Below, in pieces: positions 44,501 to 52,924 of a stretch of DNA of 64,000 bases. The notes beneath the pieces were generated by a model. It was not told the DNA's origin, ran no database searches, and was given only the letters and a program-made list of their open reading frames with translations. The position numbers and the translations under genes are program-made. The first letter of the stretch is position 1. Every line of letters begins with the position of its first letter. The DNA is from Amycolatopsis sp. NBRC 101858 (lineage in GTDB: Bacteria > Actinomycetota > Actinomycetes > Mycobacteriales > Pseudonocardiaceae): assembly GCF_030269325.1 (NCBI RefSeq), contig NZ_BSTD01000007.1, positions 248,001-312,000 of the forward strand, given 5' to 3'.

Positions 44501-45468
44501 GTCGCCGAGGTGAGACCGTCGACCGCGCTCGAAGAATAGTTCAGGCTGACCGTCGGGCCGGTCCCTCCGACGGCGGCGGGGGTGCTGATCGGGTACGAGT
44601 AGGTGAAGTCCGCCGAGGAGCCACCGGCCTTCCAGGCGCCGGCCGGCTTGAGGTCGGTCGCGGCGAAGTCACCACCGCCGCCCTTGGTATCGGCCTCGGC
44701 CGCGACCACCATCGACGTCGCGGCTGGGGCGGCTGTACTGCGCCGTTCGATCGTCGGAGCGACGGGGAGGGTGACCTCTGCGGTGACGTGGCTGCTCTTC
44801 GTGTCGTTGGCCGAGTCCAGCGGGGTGCCGATGTGGCATGCAGGTTTGTCCGGCGTGGACAGCAGGCAGGAGGGGTACTGCACGAGGTGCAGGCGACCGC
44901 CGAAGTCACCGCCGTAGGCCTCGCCGAACGAGCGGTAGTCGACGTCGAGCTCGACCAGGCCGCCGGTGTCCCCAGCCTCGGGCGTCACCTGCATGACGAC
45001 GCCCTTGATGCCCGTTTTGGCGATGGCAGGCTGATCGAGAGTCGTCACCCTGACCTTACCGGCGGCGTGCGCATCGCGGTCTGCAGCCGGCGTGGCCATA
45101 CGCTTTTGTCGCTGGCCGTGGCCGCGAGAGACGATCACCGGTTGCCCCGGCGCTCCTTGGGCAGGAGTCGTCGCTGCGGCGCTGGTCGCGGGCAGCTCGA
45201 CGTCGGCGCTGGTTGCGGCGGGCCAGGTCACCGTCGTGGGAACCGCCGAGGTTGATGGCACGGAGGGGGCCGGCCGCAAGCCGCCGTCTGTGCCGTCGAC
45301 CGACTGGGTCTGCTGCAAGGGCGGCAGGTCCCAGCCGAGACCGTGCCAGCCACCGACAGCCGCTTCCGCGGCCGCGGTCTGCGCCGAGCCGAACATGACA
45401 ACGGCAACGCCGAGCGCCGTTGCCCGTCTCCACTTCGTGGAGCGCCCAAAGCCGCGCGAGAAACTCAT
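38524..45468 (-). CDS. RHS/YD-repeat polymorphic toxin with HINT and RelE/ParE-like C-terminal toxin
   Basis: 2314 residues from ATG 45468 (AGG eight bases upstream). Signal peptide or membrane anchor at 1-35 (TALGVAVVMFGSAQTAAAEA). A long cocoon of YD repeats (for example YDADDRLLTTTDARNRLISY, YDAEGRVATAKEANG, YLYDADGNLLITKD) runs to the RHS core RDYDPLTGRFMTADPVLDT near residue 1840, ending NAYSYGNNSPVSFSDPTGL. A pretoxin HINT domain follows (FTGDTPVLMADGTSKPIAEV at about 2065, closing with VENVHTYYVLAGTTPVLVHN at about 2205). The last 100 residues (MNPGIGSKALAGTDVTYARG, NGGRLFFRNVDGGIQIVGKS, DKGNESKVIARLMQLYG) have the pattern of RelE/ParE-type ribonuclease toxins. The toxin is presumably released by autocleavage. 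Downstream immunity overlaps the stop. Confidence 0.9.
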   Translation of the reverse strand: MSFSRGFGRSTKWRRATALGVAVVMFGSAQTAAAEAAVGGWHGLGWDLPPLQQTQSVDGTDGGLRPAPSVPSTSAVPTTVTWPAATSADVELPATSAAATTPAQGAPGQPVIVSRGHGQRQKRMATPAADRDAHAAGKVRVTTLDQPAIAKTGIKGVVMQVTPEAGDTGGLVELDVDYRSFGEAYGGDFGGRLHLVQYPSCLLSTPDKPACHIGTPLDSANDTKSSHVTAEVTLPVAPTIERRSTAAPAATSMVVAAEADTKGGGGDFAATDLKPAGAWKAGGSSADFTYSYPISTPAAVGGTGPTVSLNYSSSAVDGLTSATNNQASGIGDGWNLSGSGFIERRYKGCGQDLGGNNNQTKTGDLCWFDDNATISFSGANGDLIFDKNTSTWHPKDDDGTRVERLTGGANGDKFGEYWKVTTPDGVQYFFGLNHLPGWASGKAETQSTWTVPVFGNNTNEPCNAATYAASWCNRAWRWNLDYVVDPHGNAIAYYYQPETNYYGLNRNASTANNPGTPYTRGGYLQKIEYGFNTKFGDTFGHAPAQVLFDSAERCFPSGAVTCDPGQLNAGTATSWPDVPSETICAQGAVCTYGSPSFFTRKRYTKITTQVSDGGTGWKPAREWALTQSFPSTTDGNKTALWLASVTETGKIASPNTVGNSVTLPPTTFHPLSMANRVGASQYTALTRNRIDAITNPQGGLTTVAYYDPECVPGVTMPDPANLKDNKLSCYPVYWTPPGANDPVLDYFNKFRVKLVEEDAHTTRQEQHTVTQYDYRGGAAWHYDDDPFTDPKYRTWSQWRGYGDVKTTTGLGGQAGDPAGPPVVTETFYLRGMEGATVASDNWHESFADRKEVAGFVRETVTYRDGQVIGGTVNEPRVSDPTGTDAYGRTSAYVDTDTSRTRTWLDTTKTWRVSRTHTAYGKYGLPATVQTEGDISDPKQTTCATTTYLENTAAWLVSFPSQVRKISGVCDTAVNPAGPANIISDVRNYYDTQAFGAAPTKGSLTRTDTLDDWPAGGAEKWTTPATTTGYDDYGRPTSATDALGLTTTTAYTPVSGGPLTQVDTTSPPISATNTTRLTSTKYLDPVSGISIAGKDGSGLRTDATQDALGRIISVWKPGHSKVANAPADVIFTYSVRNSGGVSNVAAQTLLANGQYATSYTLYDGLGRTIQTQAPRTDDIPGRIITDTYFDSQGRAYKTHNAYFNSSAPSATLYVTDDASVPNTTLTTFDSAGASRASAYLLNSVEQWRTTTIPDGDRTTTIPPAGGTATTTVTNGLGQTVQLLQYKDPAKYTSGSPADTTTYTYTRSGQQATVTDTTGKNVWTFDYDLHDRKVSSFDPDTGKTMFTYDADDRLLTTTDARNRLISYTYDNLGRKTFEYDGPAATGTKLAGWTYDTLLPGQPTSSTRYVGAKAYTKETTGYDTAGRVTGSRVTIPTGDRGISGTYNFFTTYDPGSGAVRTISSPEAGGLPGETQYLDYYTGGAPKTLYSSAETKLVSNTSYNPFGQALRTDFNDSASPYQVAVTNTYENGTNRLATVQAQRSTSSNYWIANRVYTYNPVGNVTKIADSPPGEPADVQCFRQDYLQRLTDAWTPSSGDCATQPTAAGTGGAAPYWTSWTFDDTGNRKTQVQHTATGDITSTSTYPDPGQKRPHAVKAVTTGTGSGTTETDYSYTDVGSTESRGPVGSAQTFTYDAEGRVATAKEANGADSSYLYDADGNLLITKDPSGTTLSIGDTELWVPTGGFFASGTRFYSYNGQVIATRTSSGGISWKLADHHGTPYASVDAANLAVTKRWQDPYGTDRGTPPSTWPDKHGFLGGYRNTTGVTHIGARDYDPLTGRFMTADPVLDTSNPQALNAYSYGNNSPVSFSDPTGLVLQIDGRPAYVGSAAMSTMSPDAWDRAYRYNVGVARNWFYAVTHKTRPTYPAFVGKENHLMSPKQRRAKWETQFANWSLQAPDHRPPDYDQFAAAFCSEFPDIRSCDPSPPTLEETLEVVGLLASGGAVGLLARIGGELVIGSIAAIEGSVGAGGAVAAGAGAGALGDYGASLVAAKIAAEAAGGESAAAACVGKNSFTGDTPVLMADGTSKPIAEVKVGDEVRNAEPDDSFIEHHVVTALHVTEDDHDFVDVTVSTSAGPRTVVTTAHHPFWDTSTHAWTDAANLKGDDQLSAPGGGRVAIQALRRYTATNRTYNLTVENVHTYYVLAGTTPVLVHNTGCEIPMLSAIGGDPLLTKAAQQAGKNQAVQRDLDNLFSQLSNGNMNPGIGSKALAGTDVTYARGANGGRLFFRNVDGGIQIVGKSDKGNESKVIARLMQLYGQ

Positions 45469-45519
45469 GTCAACCTGCCTAGGTCCAGCCGGCGTTCGAC
45501 ACGCCGAAGTCAAAAGGGG

Positions 45520-48500
45520 CTAGTGGACGATCCCGAAGAGGTCGCCCGGGTCGTCGACGCGCCGGTCGGCGTTGATTCCGTCGGTGCCGCGGAGCCCCGA
45601 GTACACGCGTATACCGGCGGCGGCTCCACTGAGAATGTTGGTCCGTTGCCCGGTCCAGACCCCACTCCCGATCAACGGGCCGCCAGAGCCGGCGCCCACG
45701 TTGACCCCGGTGGCGCTTCCGGACGAGGTAAAGAACTTGCCCTGTTGCAGGGTGCCGTTGACGTAAAGGGACATCGTCTTGGTCGCGGCGTCGTAGCTCG
45801 CGGCGAGGTGGGTCCACTGGTTGTCGACCGCGTCGAGGTCGCTGTACTCCGTAGCTGCGTCGACCCCGCCCCCAGCGTTCGGCACGGTCAGAATCAGGCT
45901 CCAGGCACCGTGGTCGCGTCCGTTGGTGTCTTTGTAGGGCCGGTAGCTGAGGAAGAACGGCGAAAACTGGGCCTCGTCGGTGCTGATCAGCGTTCTCGTC
46001 GCTGGGTCGACCGCACCCTGAGCGGCGGCGTCGGCCGCGGTCCAGGTGTGCTTCACCCAGCCTTCGACGGTAAACGACTTGTCGGTGCGCAGGTTCGCAG
46101 GCCGCGGTGCGGCCAGCCGGCCCGTCCAGGTGTTGTCGAACTGGGCGGCGCAACCAACCGGATCGCCGCCGCTGCCGGCCTCGGCCGCGAGCGACACACC
46201 GCCGCTGGCCGCGGCCGCCCCGTACGTGACCGTGTCGACGAAGTTCAGGCCGTACATCGCGGCAATCTGGTCATCGGTGAGGCTGTGCGACCACACCTGC
46301 CCCTGATCGAGCATGCCCTTGAACAGATTCTTCGTGCCGGACTCGGCACCGAGCAGCAGCGGCCCGTTCGCCGTCCAAGCCGCCGCGACCGTGGCGTCCG
46401 CTTCATGTGCCCCGTTCACCGACAGCCGTAGGTGTCGGGTGGTCTTCTCAAACGCCGCAGTGAGCAGCGTCCACGTGCCGACCTGCGGGGCCGACGTCCC
46501 AGTCGCCCACGTTATCGACGCCGTGGCATCATCGGCCGGGGACATTCCGAACGCCCAGCGGTTGGCCGTCTTGTCGTAGCGGACGACGAAGTTGGCAGCG
46601 TGAGTCCCAGTCTGGGCCAGCACGGTGTGATCGGTAGTCAGATCGCCGAGGTTGACCCAGGCCGACACGGTGAACGACTTTGCGGTGTCGACCACGGGCC
46701 CTGCGGTAGTGCCCGAGCCGCTCACGCCGTCGAACTGCAAGCCGCCACCACTGTGACCCTGCGCCCATGCATACCCGCCGGTGAGAGAGATGGTATTGCC
46801 GTACCCGGTGCTGTCGCCGGCCACGCTCCCGCCGGTCTCCCCCAGTGTCCAGCTCGCCTGCAGCGACGGGACACGCGACGTCGCGGAGGTCAGCTCCGGA
46901 CCGCACCCTTCGGCGAGGCCGTAGTTCGCCAGCGGAACGGCGACGTTGGCAAGGTCGTGGACGTCCTGGGCGGACAGCGTGCGCTGCCACACCTGCAGGT
47001 CATCGAGCTGTCCGTGGAAGAAGTCGGTGCGCGCCCCGGCCCACTTTCCCGCGCCGAGCACGGCGGGACCGGTTGCGGCCCACGGCGCGGCGATCACGGT
47101 ACTTTGCCGGGCGCCGTCGACGTAGAGCGTGGCCACCTGGGTCGACGCGTCATACGTCGCCGCCAGATGCGTCCACACCCCGACTTGGGGTGGGCTGCTC
47201 GAGACGGCTCGCACGTCGCCTGGTGCGGCTTGGTCTCCCGCCGTGACACGCAGCGCCCAGGCGTTGCGCTCCTTGTTGTACTGCAGGATGAACGGCGCCG
47301 ACTGGCTGCCATCCTGCGCGAGGACGGTCTGCGAGTGCGTGGTGTCGGCGAGTTTCGCCCACGCCGCCACCGTGAACGACTTCGATGGGTCCAGCACACG
47401 GTCGCCGGTCTGGGCGTAGCCGCTGGTGCCGTCGAGGCTGATCGCGCCCTTCACGCCGTCGCTGTAGCCACCGGTGTCCGGGTGGGTCCAGGTGGTGCCG
47501 TGGTTGTAGCCCGGCTGCCGGGTGACGCCGCCGGACACCGTCGCCGGGTGTGCGGTCAGACCCGCATTGTCCGGTGTGGACGAGGCGGTGTCGGCCAGCG
47601 TGCTTCCGGACGGCTCTTCGGCGCTCCACGCGGCGACCAGACCCTTGCTGGGGGTCAGCGGCTGGACGTGGTAGGAGCACGAGGGGCCGTCCAGTGCAGG
47701 GTTGGATCCCGTGATGACGACACAGGTCGCGTTGGGGCTGGGCATCCCGGCCTTGTTGACCGACTTGACCTTGATCAGGTTCTGGTTGCCGTTGACCGCG
47801 ATCGTCTTCAAGGCCACGGTGGCAACCATCTTGCCGTTGGCGTCCGTGCCCTGAACCGCCGGCGCGGTCGGCGAGCCTTGCGGCTGCGGCTCCGAACCAT
47901 CGGTCGTGTAGATGAAGTGGTCGATGTCGTAGAGCCCGTCGGTGGCCATGTAGGTCCACACGCTGAAGTCGGCCTCATCGCCTTGGACCTTCGGGTCGGT
48001 CCACGACGCCATTGCGAGGTTCGGTGACAGCGGCACTTTCGAGTCGACGGTGAACTCGCAGTTGCCGACCCAGTTCGACCACAGCTCACCGTCGTAGGCC
48101 TGCATCGACCAGTTGTAGATCCCGTCCTCGTTGATCCACCCCGACGGAACCGCGGCCAGCTGCGCAGTCCCCTGCTGGTTCGGCCCCGCAGTCCCCACCG
48201 GCACCAGATTGGCGGCGTTGTCGTGGATGTAGACGTTGTGGCCGAGCGCGCCGTACGCGACCGCGAACTTCCCGTAGACGGTGCCACCGTCCGGATCGGA
48301 CACCCGGCCCGCGATCTGCGGCGTCTTCGTGTAGACCCAGGGCCGGTTCGGGCCCGAGGTGCACGGCAGTTGGCCGTTCTGCATCGTCAGGCTCGCCGGC
48401 GGGTTCGGGTAGGAGTCGTAGTTCACTGCGAAGTACGGGTTGAGGTCAAACCGCCGCCACGCCGCCATACCATCGCCGTCGTTGGCGGCCGCGAGGGCGA

Positions 48501-49847
48501 ACCACGTGTTCTGCCAGCGATTCGCGGCCGCGTCCTTGGCCGCCCGGGTCGCGTCGAACACGCCCGCGACATTCGGCGCGTCGTGGCAGTTCGCGGTGTT
48601 CATCGTCGAGACCTGGTAGACCCAACCTGGCTGCGCGTTCCACCGGGTATCGGAATTGGCCGGGTTCGACAGCCATAACCCAGTCGGCGCCGGAGAACAG
48701 CTGGCGCTGTGCTGAATCGTGGTGTTGAGCGTGGCACTGTGCACGACCGTGCCGCCGAGTCGCGCGGAGTTCATCTGGATGTAGGACCGCGAGGTGCCCG
48801 CGCTGTCGTAGTTCTCGTAGCCGGCCTTGAGATTCGACAAGTCACCGATCGTAGCGTTCCAGTTTCTCGCCTCCGGGTAGCCGGACTGGACGACCACGTG
48901 CGCCTGGATCCCGCACGAGTCGCACCAATAGCCCGGGTCCAGCGACACCGGGTACCGCGTTGCCGGGTCGGTCAGGAACGCCTGGTCCGGAGTGATGGTC
49001 ACCTTGTCCTGAGTGAGCGCGAGGTCCATCACGGCCTCGCGCCGACCGCCGCCCTCACCGACCTGCTGTTCGGCGGGCGAACCGTCACCGGATGAATCCC
49101 ACATCCGCGTCGCATCACCGGAGAAAACGACGCCACCGGAGGTGTCCTTGACCTCGAGCCCGTCGGTCGGCGCGGCCTGCGCAGGAGTGCCACGACCTTC
49201 CCCTTCGGCGACCGAGACCGTGGTATTGCGGGTGTGGAGACCAAACGGGATCTCACGCAGTTTCGGGTTCTTCGCCGCTTCCGGCGTCTTGATGACCAGA
49301 TTCTCCGTGAAGCCCTCCGGTACGGCCTTCACCGTCAAGTCGACGCCGGGCAGTACTTCCCCGTAGGTGGCAGTGTCGCCGTCCAGTGTCGGTGCCGGCA
49401 GGTCGCTGGTCCACTTCAGACCGACTTCCTTGCCGTCCTGACCCGCCTGAACGATGGGCACGGTCGCCGAGCCACTGCCACCCGGGTTGAGCTTGACGTC
49501 GACCGCGACCGCCTTCGGGCCGACCGACCCGTCCGCCCGCCGCACCAGGGTCGTGTCGACCGGCGTCCACGCCCGGCCTGCTTCACTCGGACCGGGTGGA
49601 CGTACTGCGTCATGGTCCACGAACCGTCGGGGTTCGCTGTGGTCTGCGAGGTCTCGGTGGTCTCCGAGGTCACCTCGACTGGCTTGCCCCCTTCACGGGC
49701 ATACGCCGCGGCGGTGACCTCGTCCGGAGCCGAGTCCGGAACAGCCACAGGTGCGTCGGCATGAGCCGGCCCGACCGTCACCACGGTTCCGGCAACAACC
49801 GCCGCACAGAGCAAAAGAGCGCGCCAAAGCGCACCACGACAACGCAC
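45520..49847 (-). pseudogene. Secreted LamG-domain partner of the RHS toxin, frameshifted near the N-terminus
   Basis: The GTG at 49845-49847 has GAGGGGG six bases upstream and a signal peptide (LLLCAAVVAGTVVTVGPAHA). The first frame runs through VPDSAPDEVTAAAYAREGGK and DGSWTMTQYVHPVRVK. Near 49588 one base is missing, and AGRAWTPVDTTLVRRADGSV continues in the next frame, without stop, for about 1350 residues. That part contains a fibronectin/beta-sandwich-like N-terminal region and three LamG/concanavalin-type domains (repeated DKSFTV-x-x-W/AKSFTVSAWVNLGDLTTDH, WTHLAATYDASTQVATLYVD). Such large secreted proteins are encoded directly upstream of RHS toxins in actinomycetes; the gap to the RHS start is 51 bases. 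As read it would not make the full protein. Confidence 0.8.
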
Positions 49848-50225
49848 GAGATCCCCCTCGCCAAGAGCAAACCAGCACACAGCCGGGCCCCCGACGAACC
49901 CATGATCACCCTTGCCGATCCGACCGCGCAGGGAAATAGGCCAAGAGGGGTATTTACCGCATAGCCACTAGTCGCATGAGTATCTCTCCACGATCCCAGA
50001 TCCGCCATTCGCGACAAATCGGTCATTAGACCCATGTCTGCGTCAGGCGCGCGACGGCCAGAAAGTTTCCATCCATCTCGCCAACGGTCATCTTCTTCCC
50101 CTTGCGGCCGACTGCCGTTGTCCACCGCTTCTCTGGGCAAGCGGTGAAAGTCACCATAATCAGCGCGTTTCAGTAACGCCGCGCGTTGATCAGGCGATGC
50201 CGTCAGGAACGAAGGAGCAATTGAC
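49848..50225. promoter_or_regulatory. Divergent promoter region
   Basis: About 380 bases between the LamG gene (leftward) and the small membrane protein (rightward). Somewhat AT-richer, with no coding frame of its own. It must contain the promoter of the 11-kb RHS operon; I see no distinct operator. Confidence 0.5.
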
Positions 50226-50651
50226 ATGACCGAGCTCGACACTGGACAGCAGCAATGCGCGGCCACGTCGCCCCGACGAAACCGAGCGCTACTGTACGGT
50301 GGGATCATCGCGACTGTTCTGATCGTCTCCGTCGGCGTCACCCTGCTCATCGCGCTCCCCGACGGCCCGCCACCGGTCGACTACTCTGTTTCGGTCACCG
50401 GCAACGTCAGCGCCTCCTGGGTCTCCGATGACAGCGAGGGCACGCTCGACCTCACCAACTTCGGCAACTCCGACACGATCCGGGCCGGCTCGCTCACGCT
50501 CACCGTCAAGTCGAACATGCCGAGTGGCGCCAGCTGCAGCATCATCGACCTGGACGCCAATGTCATCGATGTGCAGATGGCGTACCCCGCGCGCGGCACC
50601 AGCGGCAAAGACGCATTGGTCACAGTCACCTGCAGAACCAACAAGCACTGA
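50226..50651 (+). CDS. Single-pass membrane protein with extracytoplasmic beta domain (MmpS-like)
   Basis: 141 residues from ATG 50226 with AAGGAG eight bases upstream. A polar, basic start is followed by one membrane helix (ALLYGGIIATVLIVSVGVTL, residues 21-40) and an external domain of about 95 residues: YSVSVTGNVSASWVSDDSEG, LTLTVKSNMPSGASCSIIDL, VIDVQMAYPARGTSGKDALV and TVTCRTNKH. Two cysteines could form a disulfide. The topology and the C-S-I-x-x-D...V-T-C pattern recall MmpS-type accessory proteins, but no partner transporter is present. Unknown function. Confidence 0.65.
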   Translation: MTELDTGQQQCAATSPRRNRALLYGGIIATVLIVSVGVTLLIALPDGPPPVDYSVSVTGNVSASWVSDDSEGTLDLTNFGNSDTIRAGSLTLTVKSNMPSGASCSIIDLDANVIDVQMAYPARGTSGKDALVTVTCRTNKH

Positions 50652-51086
50652 CCAATCTCGCCCTCAACACTTTCACTCGCGGTTAGGCAAATAGGCGGTC
50701 AAAGTCTGCGAGTAGGTCCTTAGCTACCAAGAATGCGACACACCGCAGTCCTGACCTACCTCTGGGCCGACCAGCCGGAGAAACAGCGAACGATCGAGAT
50801 CACCGGGCCGGGCGCCGCGCGCCTGACCCGATCACCAGAAAAGCACAACGCGGCCCGAGACCGGCACTGCGCAGATCTTCTGTCAGTCCGCAGCAGTCCC
50901 AGGCCGCGTTGTGCTCACCAGGCCCCATTCGGGCTCGCCTGCACCACCCTGCGAGGCGACCGAGGCGAACTCAAGCGACAAGAGCTGGCGCGGACATGAC
51001 GTTCCTCTTCGCGGCGGCAACACGGAGCAGCCTTGTCCAATTGAGACAGAAGAAGGTCATCGGGATGCCCGGAAGGGCTCCTCACC
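50652..51086. other. Intergenic region with a 14-bp hairpin
   Basis: No confident gene. AGCACAACGCGGCC (50842-50855) and GGCCGCGTTGTGCT (50902-50915) are exact complements 46 bases apart. A short frame around 50735-50800 (RHTAVLTYLWADQPEKQRTI) might be a fragment. Confidence 0.4.
50842..50915. repeat. 14-bp inverted repeat
   Basis: Perfect arms at 50842-50855 and 50902-50915 with a 46-base spacer, about 190 bases after the stop of the membrane-protein gene. Terminator or leftover of a small element; not resolvable. Confidence 0.5.
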
Positions 51087-51613
51087 ATGGCCTCGACGGC
51101 ATCATTGTGCGCACTACGAGGCGATTGTGCTTGTGACGACCAACCTTGTTTCCCGGCCCAGCTTGGCGAACCTCAGCTCATAGCCGAAGAAAATCGCAGT
51201 CACCGATACCACACCTCGACGCCTCAGTTTCGTCGCGCCGTCGCCGAATGGGTCACCATCACCGCCCAAGCCACCTCCGACCGTCTGGACTTTCACTGGG
51301 ACAGCGAAGACCTGATCATCATAGATGTTGCCGCGGCCAGCCCCGAGCCCGAGCCCATGCCGACCTACGAGCGCATCCAGCCGGATGCTGACGGCCGGTA
51401 CATCTTCAACGCCGAGTTGCGGAACGCCCATGACGCCGCTGCCAAGCACCTCGATAACACCACGCACGCTGCGCTGGCCTCCTGGCCAACAACGATCCGC
51501 AATCATTTGACACCCTGATCCGCTACGTAGTCGAGAATACCCACCACGGAGCCGCGAATCGGCCTACACCACCGGCCCAAGACACCGACTCCGAGAAGAC
51601 GCACCATGAGTGA
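51087..51613 (+). pseudogene. Hypothetical protein, frameshifted near its 3' end
   Basis: The plus-strand frame from about 51087 gains natural composition from 51220: FRRAVAEWVTITAQATSDRL, DFHWDSEDLIIIDVAAASPE, YIFNAELRNAHDAAAKHLDN. It stops at 51518, but shifting frame near 51484 gives NNDPQSFDTLIRYVVENTHH and a stop at 51611-51613, which overlaps the ATG of the next gene (51606). This overlap suggests the shifted frame is original. The start is uncertain; no family was recognised. Confidence 0.45.
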
Positions 51614-51902
51614 GGACTACGCTGGGCTCTCGGCGCGCTGCGACATGGAGGTAGCGCGCCCCGGCCAAGAGGCCAGCCGCGAACTTCGCGCCAACGAAGA
51701 ATTTGCCCTCATTCTGAGCGATCACGACAACGACTTGGTCGTTGTCGTCGACGGCCACCCGGCGCAGCTGCTCACCTTTGCCGACCGCACCCAACAGGCA
51801 CTGGAAGAACGGGTCGACCTCGCCGAGACTCGCCGGCCGGCCGTCCACTGGCACCGACGCAACCCAGGCACTCCGGTCGCTGCGAACGACCGCCGCCAGC
51901 AA
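51606..51902 (+). CDS. Hypothetical protein, 3' end undefined
   Basis: Starts at ATG 51606, overlapping the end of the previous gene. The first 80 residues look coding: LSARCDMEVARPGQEASREL, NEEFALILSDHDNDLVVVVD, HPAQLLTFADRTQQALEERV. The frame stays open to 53006 across two other genes, so its true end is not visible. I place it before the long inverted repeat at 51903, where composition changes. A lost stop by frameshift is likely. Function unknown. Confidence 0.4.
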
Positions 51903-51980
51903 AGCACACCCGAGCCCTCGGGCGACAACTTCCTTGCCACGTCGCGTCAGCTGACGGGCGCCCGAGGACTCGGGTGTGCT
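51903..51980. repeat. 22-bp inverted repeat before gene at 52021
   Basis: Arms 51903-51924 and 51959-51980 pair at 21 of 22 positions. A second small hairpin (GCGGGT-TC-ACCCGC) follows at about 51988-52001, immediately before the GGAGG ribosome site of the gene at 52021. Strong candidate for a regulatory or terminator structure. Confidence 0.7.
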
Positions 51981-52020
51981 CGGGAAGGCGGGTTCACCCG
52001 CACCCGACCCGGAGGTACCC

Positions 52021-52437
52021 GTGACTGCATCCACCGTCCACACCGGTCCGTCCAACGACACCAACTCCAATTTCGAGCGGGCATGCCGGCTGATCGAAAC
52101 CGAACTCGGCGGCCGCCGGCTCCCTCCGGAACCTCGAACCTGGCTCGACGACCTCGCTCGCACCCGGCGGCACAAGACCGCGCTCATCACCGCGGTCTGG
52201 AACAACTGCTTCCCCTCCGGTGTCGTCGAAGCCTGCCGGGTCGTCGAAGCGATCTACCCCTACCTCGATGCCGACGGGCGCTGCACCGACGCCGCGGTCA
52301 CCGCCGCCTGGAACATCCTCGAACCCGACGCCCACACCTGGCCCGAGCACTTGCAGGACCAGCGGCGCTACTTCACCGGCAAGTGCCTGAACCGCGCGCT
52401 CGCCGAGGCGAACTCGACGGTGACCGACCATGCCTGA
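52021..52437 (+). CDS. Hypothetical element protein
   Basis: 138 residues from GTG 52021 with GGAGG ten bases upstream. Mostly helical: NSNFERACRLIETELGGRRL, HKTALITAVWNNCFPSGVVE, ACRVVEAIYPYLDADGRCTD, AAVTAAWNILEPDAHTWPEH. It overlaps the next gene by eight bases, so they form an operon. No family is recognised; the pair with the next gene looks like part of the element's conserved but uncharacterised backbone. Confidence 0.65.
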   Translation: MTASTVHTGPSNDTNSNFERACRLIETELGGRRLPPEPRTWLDDLARTRRHKTALITAVWNNCFPSGVVEACRVVEAIYPYLDADGRCTDAAVTAAWNILEPDAHTWPEHLQDQRRYFTGKCLNRALAEANSTVTDHA

Positions 52438-52867
52438 GGACCGGTTGTGGTTCACCCCCTACGACTGGAGCCGCTCCTACCTGCTGCCCGAGTCGGTCAC
52501 CTGCAACATCCCCCACCGCGGCAGCCTCGGCGGCTACGGCGCCTGGAACGTCGCCCGCGGGATCCTCATCGAGCTCTGTCATGCACTGCCGGCGACTCCG
52601 GTCTCGCTGGTCTACGACGAGCCCTTGCAGCGACGTGACCACACCCGGATCGCCACACGGATCACCGCGCACGCCCGGCGCACAGACGGGCAGGACGTGC
52701 GCGTCATCTACCGCAGCGAACGCAGCGACATCGAGCCATGGCCGGAGTTCTGGAGCGTCGCGGTCAACGGGTTCATCCCCTCCTCCGGCCACGATGTCCG
52801 ACGGCCGTCGCCGCCGTGGATCGCTCACACCGCCGCGCAGACGCTACGCACCGAACTCGGCCACTGA
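52430..52867 (+). CDS. Hypothetical element protein
   Basis: 145 residues from ATG 52430, overlapping the previous gene. Opening WFTPYDWSRSYLLPESVTCN and GGYGAWNVARGILIELCHAL, then TRITAHARRTDGQDVRVIYR and EPWPEFWSVAVNGFIPSSGH. Rich in aromatic residues, cytoplasmic, no known motif. It lies 57 bases before the DUF4192 gene. Confidence 0.65.
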   Translation: MPEDRLWFTPYDWSRSYLLPESVTCNIPHRGSLGGYGAWNVARGILIELCHALPATPVSLVYDEPLQRRDHTRIATRITAHARRTDGQDVRVIYRSERSDIEPWPEFWSVAVNGFIPSSGHDVRRPSPPWIAHTAAQTLRTELGH

Positions 52868-52924
52868 TCCCCGACCCGGTCCCCCGCCGACAGCCCTCGC
52901 ACGCTCTTCTCGGGAAGGACGTTC

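Noticed and set aside
50733..50999. 88-codon plus-strand frame as a gene
   Set aside because: It contains the 14-bp inverted repeat, lacks a ribosome site and has no family features beyond the first 20 codons.
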